Assembly: GCA_017471175.1 (NCBI GenBank)
Contig: JAFUVS010000013.1
Coordinates: 1-64,000, forward strand
Origin: Paludibacteraceae bacterium
Lineage (GTDB): Bacteria > Bacteroidota > Bacteroidia > Bacteroidales > Paludibacteraceae
DNA: 64,000 nucleotides
Direction: 5' to 3'
Part shown: positions 54,701 to 60,914 of the stretch, piece by piece
How the letters are laid out: each line of letters begins with the position of its first letter
Numbering within the stretch: the stretch's first letter is position 1
Program-made: the position numbers and the translations under genes
The notes under the pieces: model-generated
The model's database searches: none
The model's input: only the letters and a program-made list of their open reading frames with translations
Told to the model about the DNA's origin: nothing

Positions 54701-55986
54701 TCATCGGCACCGAGCAGGTCGTCAACGGAGAAGATGCCAAGGGTATGGTGGCCACGCGCGTCGGATGGATCTTCGGACAGTGGTACAATACCAAGAACTT
54801 CGAATATGTGGACCTGAAGAACATTACATCTGACTTGACCGTCAAAGCTGAATACAGCGGAGAAATCCTGTTCGACGTCACCTACCGCGTCAATGGGGAG
54901 ACGACATTCCAGATTCAGGCTGTCTATGGCTTCGATGCACGCACCATCTATTATAACCCGACCGAGTATCCGAAGATTCCTGAAAAAGAGTCCGACGACA
55001 TGTACGACTACACTTTTGCCGGCTGGGAACCCGAAGTGACTTACGTCACGGATAACATCGTGCTCACGGCCGTCTTCGAGGCTACACCGCGCAAATTCAC
55101 CGTCTCCTTCTACGACTGGGACGACAGCCTCATCGAGGAGCAGGAAGTGGCGTACGGCTCGGCAGCCGAGGCACCGACCCCCGAACGCACCGGCTACACC
55201 TTCACCGGTTGGGACAAGTCCGTTGGTTACATCACCGGCAACCTTATCGTCAAAGCGCAGTACACCATCAACAGCTATTCCGTCACGTTCGTCGATTGGG
55301 ACGATGCCGTACTGCGCACAGCGCAGATAGTGGAGTACGGCAGTGCCGCCGTTCCGCCTGCCGACCCTGTTCGCACAGGCTACACCTTCACCGGCTGGGA
55401 TCAGGACTACAAGAACGTCACAGGCGACATGACCGTCAAAGCGCAATACACCATCAACCAATACACTGTCCGTTTCCTCAACTGGGACGGCACGGTGCTG
55501 CAGAGCTCCGAATGGGAGTATAACAGCACGCCGGTCTATAGCGGCGAGACACCCGTCCGCTCTGAGGACGAGGAGAATACCTACGCCTTTGCCGGTTGGG
55601 ACAAGGAGATAGCCGTTGCCACCGCTGCCGCCGACTACACCGCACAGTTCACCGCTACGACGAAAGCCGTCTATTTCACCGTCACCTACTATGACTGGGA
55701 CCTAACCATCCTCGGCACGGAGCAAGTGGAGGAAGGGCATGACGCGCAGGGCTTGAACCCCGAACCGACCCGCGACGGCTATATCTTCACCGGCTGGTCC
55801 AAGCCGCTGACGAACATCACCTCCGACCTCAACGTACAAGCCACCTACAAGGAGAACCCTGTAACGGGCATTGACGAAGCCGAAGCTGCCAAGATTGGCT
55901 GCTCCATAAAGGTACTCCGCGACGGCGTGCTCTACATTCTGCGCAACGGAAAGACCTACAACGCCCAAGGACAAGTAGTGCAGTAA
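51769..55986 (+). CDS. BspA-type leucine-rich and InlB-repeat surface protein
   Basis: A 1405-residue exported protein (signal YLFLAVMLLSLMPVGKASA). Residues about 25-310, 340-620 and 640-835 are BspA/LRR_5 repeats (AFLHAEGLQSIRLNEGLEKI, AFDECSALKSVTLPAALTKM, AFNGCSNLAQINIPATLTWL), closed by short ILYVPKGCK-type segments. From about 845 to 1365 eight Listeria/Bacteroides (InlB) repeats follow (VTFVDYDGTELKTE, EGYTFTGWDKEF). The protein ends with the shared tail IKVLRDGVLYILRNGKTYNA. Such proteins act as adhesins or bind host and bacterial partners. The 5' half is AT-rich and the InlB half clearly richer in G+C with different codon choice, suggesting separate origins. A strong terminator follows 13 bp later. 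Confidence 0.87.
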   Translation: MKHKFYLFLAVMLLSLMPVGKASAEVVKDGIHYIAEYVDKHGQAKETDYYMVTDDRFLSSENYNYLSGNVYLKDKLYGKRVEVILSNAFSSMKANVNIFCPNTLKRIKQDAFLHAEGLQSIRLNEGLEKIESNSFLGCSNLTSVNFPTTLLTIPKQAFLGCSLLPSVTFTNVKSIEERAFKNCTSLVSINGGNLSCTVQTIGDEAFYGCTQLQTIKFASNKLISIGASCFENCTHLTNIILPASLTTIGQFAFKKSGLKVVTNNRTSPQTIKANVFQGVDLSQCILYVPKGCKAAYQAADVWNKFGYILEPGEQPVDIQPGEEKIGPVPTGLHKIGDLTYELHADQTATLVQNKAYKDISGALVIPASVKYGSYIYTVTAMKDFAFAWCDKITSVSIPNTITEIPDQAFDECSALKSVTLPAALTKMGIRAFAGTALTAINIPSTVTEFGNGAFSLCEALTSVTVPAGVKVVPDDCFYGCSNLKTIKLQEGLDEIKAHALCNTNITSLIIPESVTSVRSGLPSSLTSIRTLSETPPATTLAGTFQYINKSTCVLYVPAGSLSAYQTADGWKEFKNIQEKGVNEKIKYGKLYYQLNENLTAYVTCEKNEPGNYAALNGEITVEKTVTYQGLDYTVNDIGSNAFRYATGITKVNLPAIMDEIRSMAFNGCSNLAQINIPATLTWLDDDAFGGTKLFNDNKDANGAVYYDGCLLALTEKLSGDYTVKEGTWLIASNVFMDQDNLTSITLPEGLQVLCNSALSDMLNLETVTLPSSLQYIGGGFLHNCYMLGTIYNYAEVPYNLSDTYCFDGVNQAMCTLYVPKGSKNGYSNAAEWKNFPMMEMEPKSFTVTFVDYDGTELKTETVEVGNAAIEPYDPTREGYTFTGWDKEFDNIQADQTVTAQYEQKKYIVIFLDWNGNPIDTQEVLHGESAVAPADPTREGHTFIGWDKEFDIVNGSMNVTAQYAAKVWTVTYLNWDDSLIGTEQVVNGEDAKGMVATRVGWIFGQWYNTKNFEYVDLKNITSDLTVKAEYSGEILFDVTYRVNGETTFQIQAVYGFDARTIYYNPTEYPKIPEKESDDMYDYTFAGWEPEVTYVTDNIVLTAVFEATPRKFTVSFYDWDDSLIEEQEVAYGSAAEAPTPERTGYTFTGWDKSVGYITGNLIVKAQYTINSYSVTFVDWDDAVLRTAQIVEYGSAAVPPADPVRTGYTFTGWDQDYKNVTGDMTVKAQYTINQYTVRFLNWDGTVLQSSEWEYNSTPVYSGETPVRSEDEENTYAFAGWDKEIAVATAAADYTAQFTATTKAVYFTVTYYDWDLTILGTEQVEEGHDAQGLNPEPTRDGYIFTGWSKPLTNITSDLNVQATYKENPVTGIDEAEAAKIGCSIKVLRDGVLYILRNGKTYNAQGQVVQ

Positions 55987-55999
55987 CCTTGGAAGGACT

Positions 56000-56050
56000 A
56001 AATCAATCAGCCCTGACGGAAAATGTTTTGCTGTCGGGGCTGATTGATTT
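56000..56050 (+). terminator. Strong intrinsic terminator after the LRR protein gene
   Basis: An 18-nt arm (56000-56017) pairs with 56033-56050, with a single G-U-type mismatch, around a 15-nt loop, and the stem closes with AAATCAATCAG/CTGATTGATTT. It can act in both directions. Its right arm runs into the stop codon of the fossil ATPase end (56049). Confidence 0.85.
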
Positions 56051-56159
56051 ACATAAACAGGTCGTCAAGCACCACCTCACTTTGTACATCTCCTGCATAC
56101 TCGTTAGGTAGCAGTCCGAACGTGGTAATCATCGTCAGATACAGTGCTTTTTTTATGAC
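56049..56159 (-). pseudogene. Fossil 3' end of an accessory ATPase gene (left copy)
   Basis: Read leftward from 56159, 36 codons remain open to a TAA at 56049: [20 protein letters not shown], then YAGDVQSEVVLDDLF and M. The T-M-I-T-T-F-G-L-x-x-N-E-Y...V.LDDLF ending is, to my recollection, the C-terminus of a Bacteroidetes accessory AAA ATPase family. Just before it lies an in-frame TAA and no further homology, so only the end survives. Confidence 0.55.
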
Positions 56160-56169
56160 TTACGGCGCA
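56067..56169. repeat. 103-bp direct repeat, left copy
   Basis: This matches 61703-61805 in the same orientation at 99 of 103 positions. It includes most of the fossil ATPase end and 10 bp beyond its in-frame stop. Confidence 0.9.
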
Positions 56170-56177
56170 ACACTACT

Positions 56178-56635
56178 GTCCACTAAAAAATGGACGATTA
56201 AAAATTTAAGTCAGACAATAACGGTTCACTTGAATCAAGACGTTCTTTGTCATTTTGAAAATTAGTTCTGTTGAGCAACTCCGTAAGGTGCATTTTGTTC
56301 GTCAGTGATACACTCAAAACGTGTAAAAGTTCATACGTTGTCAGCTTAAGTTTCATATCGTGTTGCACAATCGCCACCAAACAATAAGCGTAAGTAACTG
56401 ATTCCAACAGGTATAATGCTTGATATAATGGTCACCGTTATACCTGGCTACTATACGTCTGAACTTATCCTCGTTGATAAACTCTATAATTTGTGAGAAG
56501 ATGTATTTGACTTGATTCATAAGTAGATGTGATTTTATCTACAAGATTACAAAATCAAATCGTCGCGCACAAATTATCGCTGTAACAAACTAATTTTCAA
56601 TACGTCAAAGAACAATGTCTAAATTTTTAGTGGAC
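56178..56635 (-). mobile_element. Internally deleted IS4-family (DUF4372-type) insertion element
   Basis: TGTCCACTAAAAA (56177-56189) is repeated inverted at 56624-56636, and ACT flanks GTCC..GGAC on both sides, a possible 3-bp target duplication. Inside, the transposase start is intact from ATG 56520: MNQVKYIFSQIIEFINEDKF, RRIVARYNGDHYIKHYTCW, the N-terminus of IS4-type DUF4372 transposases. Then the frame changes and only the C-terminal end remains (AYCLVAIVQHDMKLKLTTYE ... FQNDKERLDSSEP, 56388-56198). About two thirds of the gene is missing. It cannot encode an active transposase but its ends could still be mobilised in trans. Confidence 0.85.
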
Positions 56636-56659
56636 ACTAATGATATTACTAACATAATG

Positions 56660-56693
56660 AAAGAACGCGTGTAAATGTGTACGCGCGTTCTTT
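56660..56693. terminator. Hairpin, possible bidirectional terminator
   Basis: AAAGAACGCG (56660-56669) pairs with CGCGTTCTTT (56684-56693), perfect over 10 bp, followed by TCGTTTT on the plus strand. It sits between the IS remnant and the fossil tail gene, whose reading direction (minus) it would terminate. Confidence 0.6.
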
Positions 56694-56722
56694 TCGTTTT
56701 GCCCTGTATGTATCCAATTAGA

Positions 56723-56860
56723 TTATTTCACCTCTTGTCCTTGTAGCGTGTAGGTCTTGTCACCACGGAGGATGTAGATTTGACCGTCACGGACAAGTTT
56801 GTTTGTCATGTTGTGTGCATTCCCACTATTGACTATCTCTATTGCCTCGCTTGCTTCCAA
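56723..56860 (-). pseudogene. Fossil 3' end of a tail-bearing surface-protein gene
   Basis: Read leftward from about 56860 the frame gives LEASEAIEIVNSGNAHN, then NKLVRDGQIYILRGDKTYTL and QGQEVK before TAA at 56723. This matches the shared C-terminal tail of the proteins ending at 55986 and 43586. No start, signal peptide or upstream domains remain, so it is the decayed end of a lost gene. Confidence 0.75.
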
Positions 56861-56886
56861 CGGCCACACAACAGACAAAACAAGAG

Positions 56887-56982
56887 CGGCAAATCAGATT
56901 TGCCGGGAAAGGAAAAAGACTCCAACCTGCTCGGTGGTGGAGCAGGCTGGAGAGAAGAATGTGGCTCGGCAAATGTGCCGAG
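56887..56982. other. Cluster of three hairpins in gene-free sequence
   Basis: H1 is the 19-nt palindrome at 56887-56905 (CGGCAAATC/GATTTGCCG). H2 is a 13-bp stem at 56920-56932 with 56940-56952 (one mismatch, 7-nt loop). H3 is CTCGGCA/TGCCGAG at 56965-56982. H1 and H3 share the CGGCAAAT sequence. No good protein match is seen in the two open frames that cross them. It may be a structured RNA, a mobile-element end, or debris. The wider 55987-57071 stretch holds only the remnants listed here. Confidence 0.5.
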
Positions 56983-57071
56983 AGTTAAACCGACACATCG
57001 GGTTATCGATAGAGCGAAAGGGGGATCGAAAAATCCAGAGAGTTTTGACAGCTGGCACTAATCCAAAAGAT

Positions 57072-57665
57072 TTAATGAGTTCCTATTAAAGAAGGGTGAA
57101 TTTCTGCGAGTGAACGCTCAAATAGTTCCATAATTGGTTTGCATTCTTGCGGAAAAACATACACATGTAGTTTAAATACCATCTTATGGTTTCCAGCCCA
57201 CATATCAAGATGTAAACCATGTTGGTCTGTTTGTTCATGATACCCAAGATGATTCATTATTCTACTAACTATATTATCAGATTTACCCACATACAAAGTA
57301 TTGTCTTTAGGGAAAGCATATTTGACAGTTCTCGGTGTTTGAATAGTTGTATTTTCTTTTATGCTCTTGACCTCATTTTTAATAGTTTCTACCAATTCTT
57401 TCGACAGAATATCTGGCGATATGATTTCCCAACGATATAGACATGGAAAAGCATCATAATGTTTCAGCCATCCAAACATATCTTTGAATGGGGCAGCTGT
57501 CCGCACATCAATACCGTCCGTTAGATTAGGTAGATATTGGTGATTTAGATTCTCACTCTTTATTTCAAATGTATTAGTGTCTACGATGCCGCATTTAGCG
57601 ACCAATTGAAATAAAGTGCTGTAATATTCAGCATTGATTTTGAAGATTTCTTCCGGTGTTTTCAT
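57072..57665 (-). CDS. GIY-YIG-like nuclease, partner of the membrane gene upstream
   Basis: A 197-residue soluble protein. The core pattern of GIY-YIG nucleases is present: FPCLYRWE (73-80) in place of the first GIY strand, then after a long insert NTLYVGKSDN (122-131) for YIG, Arg135 and His139 on the following helix, and Glu183 in ELFERSLAEIHPSLIGTH, the usual metal-binding Glu before a P-x-L-I/N end. The insert between the two strands (about 81-118) is unusual. Its ATG overlaps the stop of the upstream gene (ATGA, 57662-57665), so the two are translated together. Nuclease activity is inferred from motifs. Earlier residues 1-70 are unrecognised. Confidence 0.65.
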   Translation of the reverse strand: MKTPEEIFKINAEYYSTLFQLVAKCGIVDTNTFEIKSENLNHQYLPNLTDGIDVRTAAPFKDMFGWLKHYDAFPCLYRWEIISPDILSKELVETIKNEVKSIKENTTIQTPRTVKYAFPKDNTLYVGKSDNIVSRIMNHLGYHEQTDQHGLHLDMWAGNHKMVFKLHVYVFPQECKPIMELFERSLAEIHPSLIGTH

Positions 57666-59101
57666 ATTAAAATCCTTTCTATTTCTTCTGGCGTTGGGAA
57701 ACTCTGCAAATCATTTTCGTCAAGGAACAATACTTTGGTGTTTTTTAAGTTTGTCTGTTCCCGTTCAATGTTGATACGGTCTGTTTTATTAGAATTATCT
57801 ACTATGCGTGAGAATTCATGAGGAATAATTGCGGAACAAGTCAAATATCTATACCCCATCCATGTGTATTCCGGGAGTTTTCCGAAATATGCCCATGTGT
57901 CTTTATTGAGAATAATGATTACTTTAGGTCTAATCACTTCTTCAATCATATTTTGGGATAGACACACTTGCTCTATAATATAGTTAAACATTTGCGGATT
58001 CAGTACTACTTGTTGATTAGCTATTTGATGGTTACTTTCTCTAAAACTGAACAAATCAATATATGCAGCCCTATCACGCAGATCTGTTTGAGAAGAGACT
58101 AACATCTTTTTAATAGCCTCTCTATCAGGCAATTGGTATACTTGCTGATTTCCTACTTTTTCACCTTTATCGAAAGAAGGGTTATAGCCAACAAGTAAAA
58201 TGTCCTTTTGTGTTGAATTGTGGCATATATGATATCCACGTCGCATAATTTCATTAGAGTTACCATATTTATCCCACAAGTAATCATGTTCAGTTTGCAT
58301 AATTTCATTGGGATCTATAGTGGCTTCTTCTTCGGATGTTTGTGTCTCAACAGCTATAGCAGGTGCTATTTCTCCCGATTTCTGTACCATTTGCTGTTTT
58401 TTCTCTTTCCGTTTTTTATGCACATTAGAAATTAAGGCGTTCACCTGGTAAAAGAATGCGATATATATTCTTAAGGCTATTACACATATAACACCGAACC
58501 AAAACAAACAAATATACAGATAATTATCATATGTAATTTGATCTTGATACCATTCGTATGCAGATTCTATTCCTAAATAAATTAATCCTATTACTATCGG
58601 TAGTATCATTAGTAGGAGAAATGATAATTTTCCAATAATTTTGCGCCAGGTAGCAATGTATTGCACCCATTTGAAATACCATATGTCACGATGGAATGGA
58701 TTTTGACGTTCCAGCAATGTAACACCATGCTTGAATTTGGAAAAGAGAGTATCAGTGAATTGATTTCGCATTCTATTTTCTTTCCCTTCTTCATCAGATG
58801 CAATAATAGTATTCCAACTCTCCGCTTTTAACTGGATAGCCATATCGTGTAATTGTTCCACAAGATTTTTCTCATCTTCAGCAAACTCAACACTACGTAC
58901 AGAATCGGCATTTCCTAATATGGCGGAATGTAGAGAATTCAATTGTGCCTCTTCAGCGAGGTGTTGACGACGACTTGCAGTCTCTGCACGAATGTGCTTA
59001 ATCGGTCTTGCCCAGTTCTCTCCAAAAACTGCATTACTTAATCTGTCTGCTGTGTTCTGACCTGCTCTGCGCCAGAAACCGCGTGAAAAACTATTACTCA
59101 T
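57662..59101 (-). CDS. Two-helix membrane protein with uracil-DNA-glycosylase-like C-terminal domain
   Basis: The start at 59101 (MSNSFSRGFWRRAG) is preferred to 59128, whose extra residues form an unlikely hydrophobic stub. The 479-residue product has an Arg-rich helical N-terminus, two membrane helices (about 158-180, LSFLLLMILPIVIGLIYLGI, and 202-218, YICLFWFGVICVIALRIY), a basic linker, and a soluble domain from about 290. That domain has DILLVGYNPSFDKG (301-314), like the GxNP loop of the uracil-DNA-glycosylase superfamily, then IIILNKDTWAYFG and a late PHEF that could replace the glycosylase HPS loop. Coupling to a GIY-YIG-like nuclease suggests a membrane-linked nucleic-acid defence unit. 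Function is otherwise unknown. Confidence 0.55.
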   Translation of the reverse strand: MSNSFSRGFWRRAGQNTADRLSNAVFGENWARPIKHIRAETASRRQHLAEEAQLNSLHSAILGNADSVRSVEFAEDEKNLVEQLHDMAIQLKAESWNTIIASDEEGKENRMRNQFTDTLFSKFKHGVTLLERQNPFHRDIWYFKWVQYIATWRKIIGKLSFLLLMILPIVIGLIYLGIESAYEWYQDQITYDNYLYICLFWFGVICVIALRIYIAFFYQVNALISNVHKKRKEKKQQMVQKSGEIAPAIAVETQTSEEEATIDPNEIMQTEHDYLWDKYGNSNEIMRRGYHICHNSTQKDILLVGYNPSFDKGEKVGNQQVYQLPDREAIKKMLVSSQTDLRDRAAYIDLFSFRESNHQIANQQVVLNPQMFNYIIEQVCLSQNMIEEVIRPKVIIILNKDTWAYFGKLPEYTWMGYRYLTCSAIIPHEFSRIVDNSNKTDRINIEREQTNLKNTKVLFLDENDLQSFPTPEEIERILI

Positions 59102-59118
59102 ATTGATTATTAATAAAA

Positions 59119-59209
59119 GTGTGAACACTCTGTTTATTGGTATATTCGGGCTTCGACTCCCATGGTTTCCAATATATGCAGAAAGTCCACACTCACGGTG
59201 TGAACATTC
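59119..59209. repeat. Two GTGTGAACAYTC direct repeats
   Basis: GTGTGAACACTC (59119-59130) and GTGTGAACATTC (59198-59209) lie just upstream of the membrane-protein gene. The second is part of a CACAC/GTGTG inverted repeat (59188-59202). These are candidate operator sites. The surrounding 59129-59401 gap shows no convincing gene. Confidence 0.45.
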
Positions 59210-59343
59210 GCTATATTAGGAAAACCATTACAATGTGTCGAAGATTGAATATATCCTTAATAAAGCAAATGCTTATTTTATATGTTGTTTGTCTTTTGTT
59301 TTATGCCATAGGCAGATTTTTGTTTGTTGTATATTTGTTTTTA

Positions 59344-59363
59344 ATCGACCAAATGTGGTCGAT
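59344..59363. other. Perfect 8-bp inverted repeat downstream of the DUF1016 gene
   Basis: ATCGACCA (59344-59351) and TGGTCGAT (59356-59363) with loop AATG, 38 bp beyond the stop of the minus-strand DUF1016 gene. No clear U-run follows on that strand, so terminator function is uncertain. Confidence 0.4.
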
Positions 59364-59401
59364 ACTTTCTCTGTCGGTGTTTGTCAGAGAGGGACGTGTA
59401 T

Positions 59402-60487
59402 TTAGTTATCTTGTTGCAGGCGATAGATTTCTTTCTGCCGTTCGATCTCACGACGGAGTTCTTCTTCTGTTGGCATATAGGTCAGATATTTCGCCGCATA
59501 CAGCTGTTTGCTGTCATTCAAAATGGAATACCGCGCAATATCTTTACTTGTTTCCGCACAAAGCAATAAACCAATTGTAGGATTGTCACCCTCCGTGCGC
59601 CGCAAGTCATCAAACATACGGATGTACATATCCATCTGACCTATATCTTGGTGCGTAATAGTGGTCGTTTTCAGGTCCACAAGGAAATAACATTTAAGAA
59701 CCACATTGTAGAACACCAAGTCCACATAATAATCTCCGGTATCGGTTGCTATATGATATTGCTCGCTCATAAACGCGAACCCGCGTCCCATCTCAAGCAG
59801 AAACTCCTTTAAGTGCTGAATGATTGCTCGTTCAAGATCTGATTCAGTATAGTTCGTATTTGCCGGCAGTTGCAGAAATTCAGCCACCATCGGGTTCTTG
59901 ATAAACTCGTCTTTATCTTGCTGAAACGGTGCTGTCAGTTGCTGCATTTCCGCTATAACATCGTTTTTCGTCGGAGCTTGCAGCAGACGGTAGTAATACT
60001 GCGAACCGATGTTTCTATCCAACGTGCGCGTACTCCACATTTCTTGCGAGGCTTCTCTCAAATACCAATAACGGGCATTCTCATCCGCTACCCGCAACAG
60101 GCTTCGGAAATGTGTCCATTTTAGATTTGGTACGCGTGCGTGCCAAATTTCCAAATCGCTGAAATACAGATATAATTGCCGATAGTTACGCAAGTCGCGT
60201 GCCGTAAACCCCGACGCATACTCAAGCGACAAATCTTTTGCCAATGAATTCAGCAGTTGCGTTCCGTACTCGGCGCGTTTTTCTCCGTGTTGTTCCTCCT
60301 CTACAATGCGCCTGCCGATCTGCCAATAGGTATTGACCATCACCATATCTACCTCTTGGTACGCCTTGCGTAATCCGTCTTCTATAATACGGCGGACATC
60401 CGTAAGCAAGGCTTCGAAAGATTTGGTACGCGTGTGTGCCAAATCTTGGAGAAGAGGTGTTTGATTGGATATGTCTGATGATTTCAT
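59402..60487 (-). CDS. DUF1016 (YhcG-type) PD-(D/E)XK nuclease-domain protein
   Basis: A 361-residue protein of the YhcG family. The N-terminal DUF1016 part (about 25-180) has VNTYWQIGRRIVEEEQHG, FTARDLRNYRQLYLYF and LKWTHFRSLLRV. The C-terminal nuclease domain has HLKEFLLEMGRGFAFM, YYVDLVFYN and CYFLVDLKTTTITHQDIGQM, supplying the D...(D/E)xK set, then PTIGLLLCAE. Family members appear in restriction and mobile-element contexts; some associate with Type I systems. No such system is next to it. It follows the inactivated antitoxin-like gene by 22 bp and probably shares its promoter. Confidence 0.9.
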   Translation of the reverse strand: MKSSDISNQTPLLQDLAHTRTKSFEALLTDVRRIIEDGLRKAYQEVDMVMVNTYWQIGRRIVEEEQHGEKRAEYGTQLLNSLAKDLSLEYASGFTARDLRNYRQLYLYFSDLEIWHARVPNLKWTHFRSLLRVADENARYWYLREASQEMWSTRTLDRNIGSQYYYRLLQAPTKNDVIAEMQQLTAPFQQDKDEFIKNPMVAEFLQLPANTNYTESDLERAIIQHLKEFLLEMGRGFAFMSEQYHIATDTGDYYVDLVFYNVVLKCYFLVDLKTTTITHQDIGQMDMYIRMFDDLRRTEGDNPTIGLLLCAETSKDIARYSILNDSKQLYAAKYLTYMPTEEELRREIERQKEIYRLQQDN

Positions 60488-60509
60488 AGGCGGTAATTGT
60501 TTTCGTTAT

Positions 60510-60806
60510 TTATTTGTTCCTTGTATTATCTGCATCATATTGTTGTCTTTCTTGCCGTGCTTGACGGATTTCATCATTGATGTCCTCAAGCGTCATTTCG
60601 GAATTACCGTTTAACTCACTTATACGCCTCATTGAAGCGACAGCTGCACGCGCGTTGCGTCTGACTGTCTGTTGCGCCGTGTTGTACTCAATCAACAATG
60701 CCTCGACTTGTCTTTGCAGTCAAGCCGTCATATCCGTCTCGTTCGCAAACGACCGGCGTGTGCGCTGAACGAGTTCGTCGTCTAATGATAGATTGTACAT
60801 ACACAT
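60510..60806 (-). pseudogene. Antitoxin-like gene interrupted by a nonsense codon
   Basis: From ATG 60806 the frame reads MCMYNLSLDDELVQRTRRSF then ANETDMTA, a TGA at 60720-60722 (codon 29), and continues in frame LQRQVEALLIEYNTAQQTVR ... SEMTLEDINDEIRQARQERQ to the stop at 60510. The layout is that of short Bacteroidetes type II antitoxins: a ribbon-helix-helix-like start, then MTxWLQ, where the TGA replaces the expected TGG Trp. The second half could be restarted internally. No toxin gene lies beside it. TGA acts as a stop elsewhere in the window. Confidence 0.7.
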
Positions 60807-60839
60807 ACGTTATTTCCTCCTATTTAGATAATTACGCTG

Positions 60840-60871
60840 CAAATGTACGACTTTTTTGGCATATTTGCAAA
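60840..60871 (-). promoter_or_regulatory. Promoter of the antitoxin-like/DUF1016 operon
   Basis: On the minus strand TTTG (60868-60871), 20 bp, TACATTTG (60840-60847), with a six-A run in the spacer. The start codon at 60806 follows. Confidence 0.8.
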
Positions 60872-60914
60872 TAATTAGTTAATTTTCTTGAATTTTTAAT
60901 GGTTTAAGTCGGTT

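Noticed and set aside
54079-55461. 460-codon open frame on the minus strand inside the LRR/InlB gene
   Set aside because: It mirrors the codon bias of the G+C-richer InlB repeats on the plus strand; its translation is low in recognisable motifs and has no promoter or start context.
56780-57089. Two overlapping 93-96-codon plus-strand frames over the hairpin cluster
   Set aside because: They cross the hairpins and the fossil tail in antisense, end against a real minus-strand gene, and show no family resemblance.
60720-60722. TGA read as tryptophan (alternative genetic code)
   Set aside because: TGA ends other well-supported genes here, for example phosphofructokinase at 11523-11525, and Trp is encoded by TGG throughout.
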